From Bacillus sp. SORGH_AS_0510 (GTDB lineage Bacteria; Bacillota; Bacilli; Bacillales; Cytobacillaceae), in contig NZ_JAUTAU010000001.1 in assembly GCF_030818775.1 (NCBI RefSeq), positions 2,918,001-2,982,000 of the forward strand: DNA of 64,000 bases. Direction: 5' to 3'. The translations under genes were made by a program, and so were the position numbers. Under the pieces are notes generated by a model. That model saw only the letters and a program-made list of their open reading frames with translations. It had not been told where the DNA came from and ran no database searches. Shown here in pieces: positions 25,018 to 32,898 of this stretch. The number at the start of each line of letters is the position of its first letter. Positions within the stretch are counted from its first letter, which is position 1.

Positions 25018-25587
25018 TTATCTTAAACGAGGATCATTAGGATTGCCGGAAGTAAGTACTGCATTTGTTGGTTCATTCGTATTCATTGTTCTACCTGAAA
25101 GGCGATCATCCTCTAAAGTATCAAAATGCTCATCTCCTACGCGGGTTTCACGTCGATCAACCAGAACTAGGATTTTCCCTTCTTTAACATAACCTTCATA
25201 ACGGTCCGCATCATCTTCCTCGAAGCCCATACCTACTAATGCTCCTGCCAGCCCACCTACACCAGCACCGAGAGCTGCACCAGATAAAGTTGCGGCAATT
25301 GGTCCTGCTGCTACGAAAGGACCAATACCTGGTATGGCAAGTGCCCCAACTCCTGCTAATAATCCAACAAGTCCGCCAATGGCACCACCTGTTGCTGCAC
25401 CTGCAAGTAGGTCATCTTCCGTTTTTGTGCCAGTCGCGTCATTAATTTCGTTTACGGTGTCATTATTCGCTCCAATAACAGAAATATCTTCTGTAGCATA
25501 CCCCTGTCTTTTTAAATCTTCTACTGCCTTTATAGCTTCTTGCTCAGTCTCATAAACTCCTACCAAGTGCTTCTCATGTTCATACAT
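25018..25587 (-). CDS. General stress protein, YflT/GSP17M-like with glycine zipper
   Basis: The 189-residue protein begins with a general stress protein 17M (YflT) domain: KHLVGVYETEQEAIKAVEDLKRQGYATEDISVIG. The middle has a glycine-zipper membrane-type stretch (GAATGGAIGGLVGLLAGVGALAIPGIGPFVAAGPIAATL broken into repeats), followed by DDADRYEGYVKEGKILVLVDRR, which repeats the first motif's end. In B. subtilis such proteins belong to the sigma-B general stress response. A matching sigma-B promoter lies at 25625-25650. ATG follows AAGGAGG. Its exact biochemical role is unknown. Confidence 0.88.
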   Translation of the reverse strand: MYEHEKHLVGVYETEQEAIKAVEDLKRQGYATEDISVIGANNDTVNEINDATGTKTEDDLLAGAATGGAIGGLVGLLAGVGALAIPGIGPFVAAGPIAATLSGAALGAGVGGLAGALVGMGFEEDDADRYEGYVKEGKILVLVDRRETRVGDEHFDTLEDDRLSGRTMNTNEPTNAVLTSGNPNDPRLR

Positions 25588-25624
25588 TTGAATTTCCTCC
25601 TTAGAATGAGTAGTCCTTAATTAA

Positions 25625-25650
25625 CTACCCAGTGTAAGGATCTATGAAAC
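25625..25650 (-). promoter_or_regulatory. Sigma-B-type promoter of the stress protein gene
   Basis: Read leftward, GTTTCA (25650-25645) and GGGTAG (25630-25625) are separated by 14 bases. This matches the sigma-B consensus GTTTAA-N12-15-GGGTAT at 10 of 12 positions. It ends about 38 bp upstream of the start codon. Confidence 0.8.
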
Positions 25651-25737
25651 CTAGTTTTGTAAAAGCTATATGGCACCTGCAACCGAACTATATGAAATAC
25701 AATAATATTATCTATTACTCTTTTATAGAACTAAACA

Positions 25738-26031
25738 TCATGGTTGAATGGTTAATGTGTGAAAGGAATTTATTGAAAAATAGATAAACATTATTGCTAA
25801 AATGAAAACAACAAGTGAAAAGACTCTTTTTTTTAGTATAAAATTTTCAATTGCTGTTAGAATCCAATATAATGCAAAAATCCCTTGAAACATTCCTAAG
25901 TAGAAAAAATCGACATGATCTTTCATTCTAAAAACAAGGATCCCAATGATAATCAATGGGATAAATAAAAGCAACTGAACAATCGCTATTGGTTTAATCC
26001 TATTTTTAATTAAAAATTTCAATATACTCAC
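25738..26031 (-). CDS. Hypothetical small membrane protein, coupled to the ArsR-like gene
   Basis: The 97-residue protein has three predicted hydrophobic helices (PIAIVQLLLFIPLIIIGILVF, FYLGMFQGIFALYWILTAI, VFSLVVFILAIMFIYFSI). The family is not recognised. The start is GTG at 26031, which overlaps the regulator's TGA by four bases (GTGA), so the two are co-translated. Products encoded directly after an ArsR-type regulator are often resistance or transport proteins, but nothing else indicates function. Confidence 0.72.
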   Translation of the reverse strand: MSILKFLIKNRIKPIAIVQLLLFIPLIIIGILVFRMKDHVDFFYLGMFQGIFALYWILTAIENFILKKRVFSLVVFILAIMFIYFSINSFHTLTIQP

Positions 26032-26738
26032 CTATTCTCCATTAGTAAATGAGGGTTAAACCCAAAAGCCTCCCTGAATCCCTCCATCCCTTTATTTGTT
26101 ATCTTAAGTGCCCGTGTTGAAGGGATACGTTCAACCCAATTATTTTCAAGTGTGAATTGTAGAATGGAATTTCCAAGTGAGCCGGCCAGATGATATCTCC
26201 TTTCACTCCAGTCCAGACATTTACATGAAAAGGAACGTCTCTTTTTTCTACTTTGTTTAATATCAATTCCCATATTTGTAAAGAACTCTTCCCCTTGTGC
26301 AGTCAATTCAAAATCCTTCTCACCCGTATCAGCAATCAAGTTAAGGTTTAATAATGAATGTGTAACCCCTACCCCTAATTTACCAGCAAGATGATCATAA
26401 CAAGTCCTCGCTAAGTGAATCTCTTTATTTCGTGAAACTTCTCTAAACGAATTCGGTTTTCGTTCCGGTGTTAAACAAAGTAAGGATTCCAATACATTGG
26501 CTACTTCTGCATTGGAAAGTGAGAGGTATTTATGCCTTCCAAATTTTTCAGACTTTACAATTCCTTTCTCCACCATTTTTGCCAAATGGAAGCTTGCAGT
26601 TTGCGGTGTTATTTTTGAGGCAGTTGCCAGCTCCGAAACAGTATACTTTCTTCCGTCCAATAAAGTTAATAACATGGTCGATCGTGATTTCTCACTAATT
26701 AATGTTGCAACCTCTGAAACGATCGGATCAAAATTCAT
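26028..26738 (-). CDS. ArsR-like winged-helix transcriptional regulator
   Basis: This protein of 236 residues has an N-terminal ArsR-type winged helix: LISEKSRSTMLLTLLDGRKYTVSELATASKITPQTASFHLAKMVEKGIVK, then GRHKYLSL. The C-terminal part carries a second helical domain with CKCLDWSERRYHLAGSLG, a feature of YczG-like ArsR proteins that may bind metal or sense another ligand through its cysteines. ATG at 26738 is placed after GGAGGGGGAG; the frame runs further upstream without a site. It overlaps the following gene by 4 bp and is divergent from the dinB-like gene. The target is unknown. Confidence 0.85.
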   Translation of the reverse strand: MNFDPIVSEVATLISEKSRSTMLLTLLDGRKYTVSELATASKITPQTASFHLAKMVEKGIVKSEKFGRHKYLSLSNAEVANVLESLLCLTPERKPNSFREVSRNKEIHLARTCYDHLAGKLGVGVTHSLLNLNLIADTGEKDFELTAQGEEFFTNMGIDIKQSRKKRRSFSCKCLDWSERRYHLAGSLGNSILQFTLENNWVERIPSTRALKITNKGMEGFREAFGFNPHLLMENR

Positions 26739-26835
26739 TTCTCCCCCTCCTCCAAAAATGTAATCCATACTTCGATGATAATCGTTATTTCCATATTCTA
26801 CAATACAAATGAAACTAACCACAGGGGGAATAGAT

Positions 26836-27309
26836 ATGAATTCACTTGAATTATTTTTATTAGACTATAAGGAATGTAGACGCAGATTTTTAATCACTGC
26901 AGCTGCTTTTCCAGATGATTTACTGACATGGAAACCCGATAAGGCTGCCCTAACAGTTGGAGAAATCATTCGTCATGTATTACTACATGATTTAAGTTGG
27001 TTAAAGATTTTAAAGGATCATAGATTACCAACCGAAGAAGAACTTAGACATTTGTCGACATCTCCATATACTAATCTTCAAGATGAGGTAGACAGGGCCT
27101 CTGTCTTTCATGAGGAATTTATTAATTATGTATCTTCATTGAATGTTAATGACCTTGGCACAACAATGATTGATTGGCCACATAAGCCCATAAGGAGGTC
27201 ACTTGGGGATACATTAGAGCGAAAATCTTATCATGATGCAGTACACACTGGGCAACTCTTGCAATATTTACGAATGTTACATATAGAGCGACCGATGATT
27301 TGGGATTGA
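26836..27309 (+). CDS. DinB family protein
   Basis: This protein of 157 residues is a four-helix DinB/YfiT-like domain, with the metal-binding pattern: an early His (HVLLHD near residue 50) and a distal HDAVHTGQLLQYLRML pair of histidines that together form the nickel/zinc site. DinB proteins (bacillithiol S-transferase-type and others) may attach low molecular weight thiols to substrates; activity here is unknown. ATG at 26836 follows GGGGGAA. It is divergent from the ArsR-like gene. Confidence 0.87.
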   Translation: MNSLELFLLDYKECRRRFLITAAAFPDDLLTWKPDKAALTVGEIIRHVLLHDLSWLKILKDHRLPTEEELRHLSTSPYTNLQDEVDRASVFHEEFINYVSSLNVNDLGTTMIDWPHKPIRRSLGDTLERKSYHDAVHTGQLLQYLRMLHIERPMIWD

Positions 27310-27398
27310 TGATAGATCAAAATGTAGAGTTTGTCCAAGCCCTTCTCTCAAAGGTGAATAAAATATTTAGAGCATCCTACAAAGGAGGGTAGAGCAAA

Positions 27399-27686
27399 AT
27401 GAAAAAACCAGGTCCAAAAACAAGATCAAATAAAAATACAAAAACAGAATCAAATCAAACTTTTTCCAACCGCGTGTTAAGGGCAGAGTTTGATGATAAC
27501 TGGAAAACTACTATTACTTCCACTGGGTATGTCAAATATACTGCTCTAGAAGACAACGCTAAAGTAGAAGTATTACTTTCTGATAATACAAGTAGACTTG
27601 TAGTGTTCCCTAAAGATGGTTACCTACTAGTGGGTAGCGGCGGAACTACTCACTTTAGTAAGCCTCACTTGACTATTACGATTTAA
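27399..27686 (+). CDS. Hypothetical 95-residue basic protein
   Basis: The protein starts with a very basic, Asn/Lys/Thr-rich segment (MKKPGPKTRSNKNTKTES), followed by a beta-rich core (WKTTITSTGYVKYTALEDNAKVEVLLSDN). No signal peptide, membrane helix or known domain is visible. The ATG has a strong AAAGGAGG ribosome site, which supports expression. A terminator follows shortly after. It may be transcribed alone. Confidence 0.65.
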   Translation: MKKPGPKTRSNKNTKTESNQTFSNRVLRAEFDDNWKTTITSTGYVKYTALEDNAKVEVLLSDNTSRLVVFPKDGYLLVGSGGTTHFSKPHLTITI

Positions 27687-27729
27687 ACAATAATACAGTA
27701 AGCTGCTGGCTTTAAGTGGAGACAATGTA

Positions 27730-27765
27730 TAGCTCAGTTCAAATCGAACTGGGCTATCATTTTTA
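27730..27765 (+). terminator. Terminator after the 95-residue protein gene
   Basis: TAGCTCAGTTC pairs with GAACTGGGCTA (G-U pair allowed) and is followed by TCATTTTTA. It is about 45 bp after the stop codon. Confidence 0.8.
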
Positions 27766-27891
27766 CCGCATTTTCAATTTGAAGACTCATCCCGTAAACT
27801 TTGTTGATATTGGTAGGATCTGTATACACTTCAGAGTACGAAATTAGATAAGGATGCAAAATTTAAGAGTTATGTATAAATTTTGGTTAGG

Positions 27892-28463
27892 ATTCTAACT
27901 GTCTTTTCTTATTTACTACCTACTCTGTCAGAATCTGAGGTGAATTCTGACTGTCTTCACTCATTTACTAGCTACTCTGTCCAAATTAGCGGTGAATTCT
28001 GACTGTCTTCACTCATTTACTAGACACTCTGTCCCAATTAGCGATCGATTCTGACTGTCTTCACCCATTTAGTAGATATTCTGTCCGAATTAGTAGTAGA
28101 TTCTGACTGTCTTCACTCATTTACTAGACACTCTGTCCGAATTAGCGATTGATTCTGACTGTCTTCACTGCTTTACTAGATACTTTGTCCGAATTAGAGG
28201 TAGATTCTGACTGTCTTCTCTCATTTACTAGACACTCTGTCCGAATTAGCGATTGATTCTGACTGTCTTCACTCATTTACTAGATACTCTGTCAGAATTA
28301 GTAGTAGATTCTGACTGTCTTCACTGCTTTACTAGATACTTTGTCCGAATTAGAGGTAGATTCTGACTGACTTGATTCATTTACTAGATACTTTGTCCGA
28401 ATTAGCGGTAGATTCTGACTGTCTTCACTCATTTACCAGTTACTCTGTCCAAATCGAGGAAAT
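27892..28463. repeat. Tandem array 3: eleven 52-bp units with GTC(A/C)GAAT hairpins
   Basis: The phrase ATTCT(G/A)ACTGTCTT starts at 27892 and then at 27944, 27996, 28048, 28100, 28152, 28204, 28256, 28308, 28360 and 28412: an exact 52-bp step each time. Where the variable base is A, GTCAGAAT pairs fully with ATTCTGAC across a 9-base loop; where it is C there is one mismatch. It lies between two genes on the plus strand. Confidence 0.97.
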
Positions 28464-28633
28464 TCAAAGGACTTATATAAATTCTAAATCTATAACAAAA
28501 TTCTCTGCTAATTCCCCCCCACTCTTCACCAAATGTTCAAAAATCCAAAGCTACTTGTTATTTCCATCACACTTTCCATCAACAAACGGATGTACAATCG
28601 ATTTGAAATCATTGAAAAAAGGAGGTTAGTATT

Positions 28634-28957
28634 ATGATAAAGTTAGTGATTTTCGGTTTGATCGTTATCACTTTATTCATGGTAAGTATTTTTGTTGGGG
28701 GACTGTTGGATTTACATAAGCAGGAAACGGAAGAAAAAAAGAATTGGGTCAGAGATGGTATGGAGGGTTATTTGGATCAAACTTTTGGGTACGGAATTGT
28801 AAAAGTATTCAAAACGGTGTTAGATGCAAATGGCAAAGTATGTTATTTGGTTTATTTACCACAACTGAAATGGTTCAAGACGCCAACATATAAATGGTAT
28901 GAAGTATATGCAACCCAAAGTGGTTTTGAGCATTATGAAATTAAAAGGTCATGTTAA
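28634..28957 (+). CDS. Hypothetical membrane-anchored protein
   Basis: The 107-residue protein has one N-terminal hydrophobic helix (residues 3-24) and a basic, aromatic C-terminal domain (WVRDGMEGYLDQTFGYGIVKVF..., LPQLKWFKTPTYKWYEVY). No family is recognised. ATG has AAAGGAGG at good spacing. The frame begins right after tandem array 3, so its transcript could start inside or beyond the array. A strong terminator ends it. Confidence 0.68.
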   Translation: MIKLVIFGLIVITLFMVSIFVGGLLDLHKQETEEKKNWVRDGMEGYLDQTFGYGIVKVFKTVLDANGKVCYLVYLPQLKWFKTPTYKWYEVYATQSGFEHYEIKRSC

Positions 28958-28973
28958 TCATTTGTCAAAAGAA

Positions 28974-29000
28974 AGCCCTAGAAAACTTCTAGGGCTCCCT
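28974..29000 (+). terminator. Terminator after the 28634 gene
   Basis: AGCCCTAGAA pairs with TTCTAGGGCT in a compact hairpin, followed by CCCTTTATG; the T-tract is short. Confidence 0.7.
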
Positions 29001-29028
29001 TTATGTACTATTTTTTACAAACCTCTCA

Positions 29029-29172
29029 TCAATGCACGCGAATGATTTCGTAAATATCTTCATCATGGTGAACCCTGGTATGCTTGGATTCAATCCGTTC
29101 AAATTCATCAAACTCGTCCACTTCTGCTCCAAACCACCAGTTTTTTAATTCAAACATGATTTCATTTAGCAT
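29029..29172 (-). CDS. Small acidic protein of 47 residues
   Basis: The ATG at 29172 is preceded by GGAGGAACTAACC, a strong ribosome site. The product has an acidic middle (AEVDEFDEFERIES) and is rich in His (KHTRVHHDEDIY) and Trp (NWWFGAE). No family is recognised. The strong start signal and lack of any competing reading frame make it a credible small gene. It is on the minus strand between two plus-strand features. Confidence 0.7.
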   Translation of the reverse strand: MLNEIMFELKNWWFGAEVDEFDEFERIESKHTRVHHDEDIYEIIRVH

Positions 29173-29334
29173 GGTTAGTTCCTCCAATTTAGATTAATGG
29201 CTAACTATATTTTTATTATACATGTGAAACACTTCACATAAAAGCGTTTACAAAATAGGCGGAATAGGAAGATAATTTGGGGAAATTGATTTTACCAGAC
29301 GGGTTATTGTGTTTCAATCACCCTAATGTATCTC

Positions 29335-29739
29335 CTATTGAGAAGAAAAACTATTTTCAACATATTCTCTAATCTTCATCCATTCCCCATTTTCTTTTCG
29401 GAAGCTTTCAACAAATAATAACTTGTCTTTAAGCATTTTCCCATCGAGCGCAAGGCTTACCCAAAATACTGCAACACCTTCTTGTTGTTGATTGATTTCA
29501 ACTAGAATATCCTCAAAAAACCATTGAGGATTTCTTCCCTCGTACATTTTATACGCTTGCTTCCAACCTGCAAAAGCCTCATCATATCCCCAGTCTGAAA
29601 TCCTAGCATTGGGATTTGCCCATCTAGCCTTCAAATCCCTAGAAGCGTGACTTGAAATACTTGCGGCATCAAGACTATTCCAAGAAGCTCGATAATCTGT
29701 TAAAAACTCTTTAAAATCTTCTAATAAATGGGTTGACAT
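29335..29739 (-). CDS. NTF2-like (SnoaL/DUF4440-type) protein
   Basis: The 134-residue protein has the cone-shaped alpha-beta layout of the NTF2-like superfamily: LLEDFKEFLTDYRASWNSLDAASISSHAS in the first helices, WGYDEAFAGWKQAYKMYEGRNP in the middle, and the strands GVAVFWVSLALDG and LLFVESFRKENGEWMKIREYVENS at the end. Members include isomerases, polyketide cyclases and ligand-binding proteins; no activity can be assigned. ATG is the start, 3 bases after a T-rich GGAGGGAGA site. No neighbour suggests a pathway. Confidence 0.8.
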   Translation of the reverse strand: MSTHLLEDFKEFLTDYRASWNSLDAASISSHASRDLKARWANPNARISDWGYDEAFAGWKQAYKMYEGRNPQWFFEDILVEINQQQEGVAVFWVSLALDGKMLKDKLLFVESFRKENGEWMKIREYVENSFSSQ

Positions 29740-29938
29740 ATTCTCCCTCCTAAATTACAGGCCGATTTCTCTTGAAAATATTTCAACAAACTAAGTATTT
29801 CTCCTGCTTTTACTTTGAATATAAACATAAATTTAGCTGATTTTTGAAATACTAGTAGAAATGATTTCAGTCGGTGCTATGATGTTTATTATTAATAGCC
29901 CCATGGTTTTGGTTAATTCCGTTGAAATAGGTAAAAAT

Positions 29939-29969
29939 AGTCCTTCTTTAATTTGAAGGACTTTTTTTA
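29939..29969 (+). terminator. Orphan terminator upstream of the TehA-like gene
   Basis: AGTCCTTC pairs with GAAGGACT around an 8-base loop and is followed by seven T. No gene on this strand ends before it. A 25-codon open frame with two ATGs (29879, 29882) ends at its loop. It may be an attenuator of the TehA-like gene or the end of a small RNA. Confidence 0.75.
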
Positions 29970-30020
29970 TGATAAAATAGGTTCTAGATCTTTGGTAGAT
30001 AGTTTAGGGGGGAGAAGAAA

Positions 30021-31088
30021 TTGTTTTCTTACTTAAAACATAAAGCAGAAAATCTTTTTCCTGGTTATTTTGCCTTAGTCATGGCTACTGGGGCATTATC
30101 GATAGGAACACACCTGCTTGGGATGGAGATTATTTCAAAGACGTTATTATATATTAACATCATTGCCTATTTTTCTTTATGGGTCCTGACTCTTACACGT
30201 ATTTTCTGCTATTTTCCTAGAATGGCAGCTGATTTGACCAGCCATTCACTTGGGCCAGGATTTTTTACATTAGTAGCTGGAACTAGTGTATTGGGCTGCC
30301 AACTTATTATTGTCGCAAACCAATATACGATTGCGATTTACTTATGGGGAATTGCTATTTTTTTATGGCATGTGATTATGTACACCTTCTTTCCAGCAGT
30401 GACGGTGAGACGGGATAAACCTTCGATGGTTGAAGGGATTAACGGTGCTTGGTTGATTGCAGCAGTTGCCACCCATTCCCTTTCTATTCTCGGCTCCCTG
30501 CTTTCTCCACACGTAGGTTCTGGAAGACCAATTGTTTTGTTCTTTTCTTTATGTATGTATTTCCTTGGATGCATGTTGTATCTTAACATTATTACACTTA
30601 TTTTCTATCGTTTTACCTTCTTAAAGTTAGATCATTCTGCCCTTACACCACCTTACTGGATTAATATGGGAGCAGTTGCTATTACTACCTTATCCGGATC
30701 TACTTTAATCTTACATGCAAAATCCTGGTCCTTTTTAACAGAAATAACACCTTTCTTAAAGGGCTTTACTTTGTTTTTTTGGATCACTGGTACCTGGTGG
30801 ATTCCACTATTATTCATACTAATGATATGGCGCCATATCTATCATCGCTATCCACTTTCCTATGATCCGCAGTTTTGGGGCATGGCCTTCCCGCTTGCCA
30901 TGTATACAACTAGCACATACCAATTGTCAAAAGCACTAGACTTATCGTTTTTAACTATCATTCCTAGAGTGATGATATATGTTGCAATTGCCGCATGGAT
31001 TTTTGTATTTTTAGGCATGATCCATCATTTATATTTTCATTTTCGTAATCATTTCCAAACACCAACTATGAAAAACATCTCTAATTAA
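30021..31088 (+). CDS. TehA/SLAC1-type voltage-dependent anion channel-like transporter
   Basis: The 355-residue protein has about ten transmembrane helices and the tellurite-resistance/dicarboxylate transporter (TDT) fold. The start FPGYFALVMATGALSIGTHLLG and the SLGPGFFTLVAGTSVLGCQ segment are typical; the latter corresponds to the pore-lining GP/G-F region. Members export sulfite, malate, tellurite or other anions; the substrate here cannot be told. The start is TTG at 30021 behind GGGGGGAG. It is monocistronic, with a terminator-like element 50 bp upstream of the ribosome site. Confidence 0.9.
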   Translation: MFSYLKHKAENLFPGYFALVMATGALSIGTHLLGMEIISKTLLYINIIAYFSLWVLTLTRIFCYFPRMAADLTSHSLGPGFFTLVAGTSVLGCQLIIVANQYTIAIYLWGIAIFLWHVIMYTFFPAVTVRRDKPSMVEGINGAWLIAAVATHSLSILGSLLSPHVGSGRPIVLFFSLCMYFLGCMLYLNIITLIFYRFTFLKLDHSALTPPYWINMGAVAITTLSGSTLILHAKSWSFLTEITPFLKGFTLFFWITGTWWIPLLFILMIWRHIYHRYPLSYDPQFWGMAFPLAMYTTSTYQLSKALDLSFLTIIPRVMIYVAIAAWIFVFLGMIHHLYFHFRNHFQTPTMKNISN

Positions 31089-31181
31089 ACTTGGGATGTT
31101 TTTTTTTACAAATTAAATCTTGCCAAGTTGCCCAATAGTGGAATATATTAGAAAAAATAATCAGTAATGGAAGTGAGTATT

Positions 31182-32147
31182 ATGCATGTACCAGTAAAAC
31201 TAAATGTTGGCGATGAAATAAGAATTGTGGCACCAAGTAGAAGTGCAGGAATTATGTCAGAGGTAGGAGTCAAACAAGCTAAGAAACGTTTAGAAGATCT
31301 AGGTTTTAAAGTAACCTTTGGAAAAAACATTTTTGAATCGGATCTACAAAACTCTACATCTATTGAAAAAAGAGTACAGGATATTCATGAGGCATTTCAA
31401 GATTCAAATGTTAAAGGGATTTTAACTGTTATAGGTGGATTTAATAGTAATGAACTATTACCCTATTTAGATTATGAATTAATTAAAAATAATCCAAAGG
31501 TGTTCTGTGGCTATAGTGATATTACAGCGATTGCCACTGCAATCACCACTCAAGCTGGATTCATTACATACTCAGGACCACACTTTTCCAGTTTTCAAAT
31601 GGGTCAAGCCCAGGAATACCAAACGTCTTTTTTTAAAAAATGCGTCATGCAATCAGAAGAATTCAGCGTGGAAGCCTCACCTGTCTGGAGTGATGATTCA
31701 TGGTATTTAGACCAAGAAAACCGTCATTTTGGAGAGGCAAAATGGAAAACGTACAGTGAAGGTTCGACAAAGGGGACTTTATATGGTGGAAATCTATGCA
31801 CCCTGAACTTATTACAAGGCACTACCTATATGCCAGCACTTGAGGATTGTGTACTCTTTATAGAAGATGATGAATTGACCATTCCAGAGACATTCGCACG
31901 TGACCTTACTTCCCTTTTACAAGTTGCAGGAAAGATAAAGGGTCTCGTTATTGGTAGATTCCAACGAGTTTCAAAAGTAACGGAAGAACAGCTGCTGTTC
32001 ATTTTGGATAAGCATCCACAACTAAAGGAAATTCCTGTGTTATATGATGTAGATTTTGGACATACCCAGCCTATTTTCACCTTTCCTATTGGCGGCGAAG
32101 TCGAAATTGATAGTTCGGACAAAACGATTAAATTCACTAGATTTTAA
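31182..32147 (+). CDS. LD-carboxypeptidase, S66 family (MccF-like)
   Basis: This serine peptidase of 321 residues belongs to family S66. The nucleophile Ser112 lies in the GYSDITA elbow, the Glu in LFIEDDELT, and the catalytic His in VDFGHTQPIFTFP. The branch with WSDDSWYLD and EGSTKGTLYGGNLCTLN is that of microcin C-immunity (MccF)-like proteins, which cleave aminoacyl-nucleotide antibiotics; muropeptide LD-carboxypeptidases are the other option. ATG at 31182 is preceded by GGAAGTGAG; ATG 5 codons earlier has none. A terminator follows. Confidence 0.9.
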   Translation: MHVPVKLNVGDEIRIVAPSRSAGIMSEVGVKQAKKRLEDLGFKVTFGKNIFESDLQNSTSIEKRVQDIHEAFQDSNVKGILTVIGGFNSNELLPYLDYELIKNNPKVFCGYSDITAIATAITTQAGFITYSGPHFSSFQMGQAQEYQTSFFKKCVMQSEEFSVEASPVWSDDSWYLDQENRHFGEAKWKTYSEGSTKGTLYGGNLCTLNLLQGTTYMPALEDCVLFIEDDELTIPETFARDLTSLLQVAGKIKGLVIGRFQRVSKVTEEQLLFILDKHPQLKEIPVLYDVDFGHTQPIFTFPIGGEVEIDSSDKTIKFTRF

Positions 32148-32166
32148 GAATACGATCTATCCGACG

Positions 32167-32196
32167 GCCCTTCTTTTAAAAAGAAGGGCTTTTTTG
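32167..32196 (+). terminator. Terminator after the LD-carboxypeptidase gene
   Basis: GCCCTTCTTTT pairs with AAAAGAAGGGC and is followed by TTTTTTG. Confidence 0.9.
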
Positions 32197-32261
32197 TTTA
32201 AAAATGGTGGAATAGGAATATTGTTCTATACGGTATATTGAAACTTAGTACTTTTCACTCG

Positions 32262-32303
32262 TTGACTCGCATGACATTCTAAACGATAATGATAATCGTT
32301 ATC
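32262..32303 (+). promoter_or_regulatory. Fur-box promoter of the DoxX gene
   Basis: TTGACT (32262-32267) and GATAAT (32285-32290) are separated by 17 bases, a good sigma-A promoter. The -10 element is the first part of a near-perfect Fur box, GATAATGATAATCGTTATC (32285-32303), differing from the classic 19-mer in one base. Bound Fur would block the promoter, so the gene should be on when iron is scarce. Confidence 0.9.
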
Positions 32304-32324
32304 AATTAAAAGGAGGCGTTTAGT

Positions 32325-32834
32325 ATGTTTATTCAATTTTTAAAGGAAAACCGTTTCATTTCACTGTTACTTACAGTGCTGCGGCTTTATCTTGGATGGC
32401 AGTGGATCCAGGCAGGTTGGGGGAAAATCTCTAGTGGAGCATTCGATGCAACAGGATTTTTAAATGGAGCAATTAAAAATATGGCAGGTGACCACCCTTC
32501 TGTTCAACCCTGGTGGGGTTCGTTTATTAAAGAGTTCGCCCTACCATATGTTGACCTTTTTAATGTACTTGTTCCTTGGGGTGAATTTTTAGTCGGTCTC
32601 GGATTAATTTTAGGAATCTTCACCTCATTTTCAATACTAATGGGTCTAACTATGAACTTTGCCTATATGTTCTCAGGAACAACCAGCACCAATCCTCAAA
32701 TGGTTTTATTAAGCTTATTCATTTTAATTGCTGGATTAAACGCTGGAAAAATTGGATTAGACCGATGGTTTATTCCATTTTTAAAGAAATTACTATTTAA
32801 GAAGACAGAAGCGCAAATTCCTCAAGGTGCCTAA
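32325..32834 (+). CDS. DoxX family membrane protein, Fur-controlled
   Basis: The 169-residue protein has four transmembrane helices and DoxX features: LRLYLGWQWIQAGWGKI in helix 1, VPWGEFLVGLGLILGIFT in the middle and MGLTMNFAYMFSGT. Many DoxX proteins are subunits of quinol oxidases, thiosulfate:quinone reductases or thiol-stress membrane complexes. ATG follows AAAGGAGGCG. The promoter carries a Fur box, so this member belongs to the iron-limitation response, for reasons unknown. No partner gene is adjacent. Confidence 0.9.
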   Translation: MFIQFLKENRFISLLLTVLRLYLGWQWIQAGWGKISSGAFDATGFLNGAIKNMAGDHPSVQPWWGSFIKEFALPYVDLFNVLVPWGEFLVGLGLILGIFTSFSILMGLTMNFAYMFSGTTSTNPQMVLLSLFILIAGLNAGKIGLDRWFIPFLKKLLFKKTEAQIPQGA

Positions 32835-32853
32835 CAAATGATACATAATCAGG

Positions 32854-32886
32854 TAAGACCATCAACGTCATTGGTTGATGGTCTTA
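32854..32886. terminator. Terminator after the DoxX gene
   Basis: TAAGACCATCAAC pairs with GTTGATGGTCTTA. It lies between convergent genes and can act in both directions, though T-tracts are short on both sides. Confidence 0.8.
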
Positions 32887-32898
32887 TCGAAACAATTC

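Noticed and set aside
26765..26790. Possible Fur box (GATGATAATCGTTATTT) between the ArsR-like and dinB-like genes
   Set aside because: Only one half matches well (about 4 of 7 in the second arm), much worse than the box at 32285.
27892..28463. Array 3 as a CRISPR array
   Set aside because: The whole 52-bp unit is conserved, so there are no unique spacers; no cas genes are near.
28372..28629. Open reading frame of 85 codons starting inside tandem array 3
   Set aside because: It is built from repeat units and has no ribosome site; the real gene begins at 28634 with AAAGGAGG.
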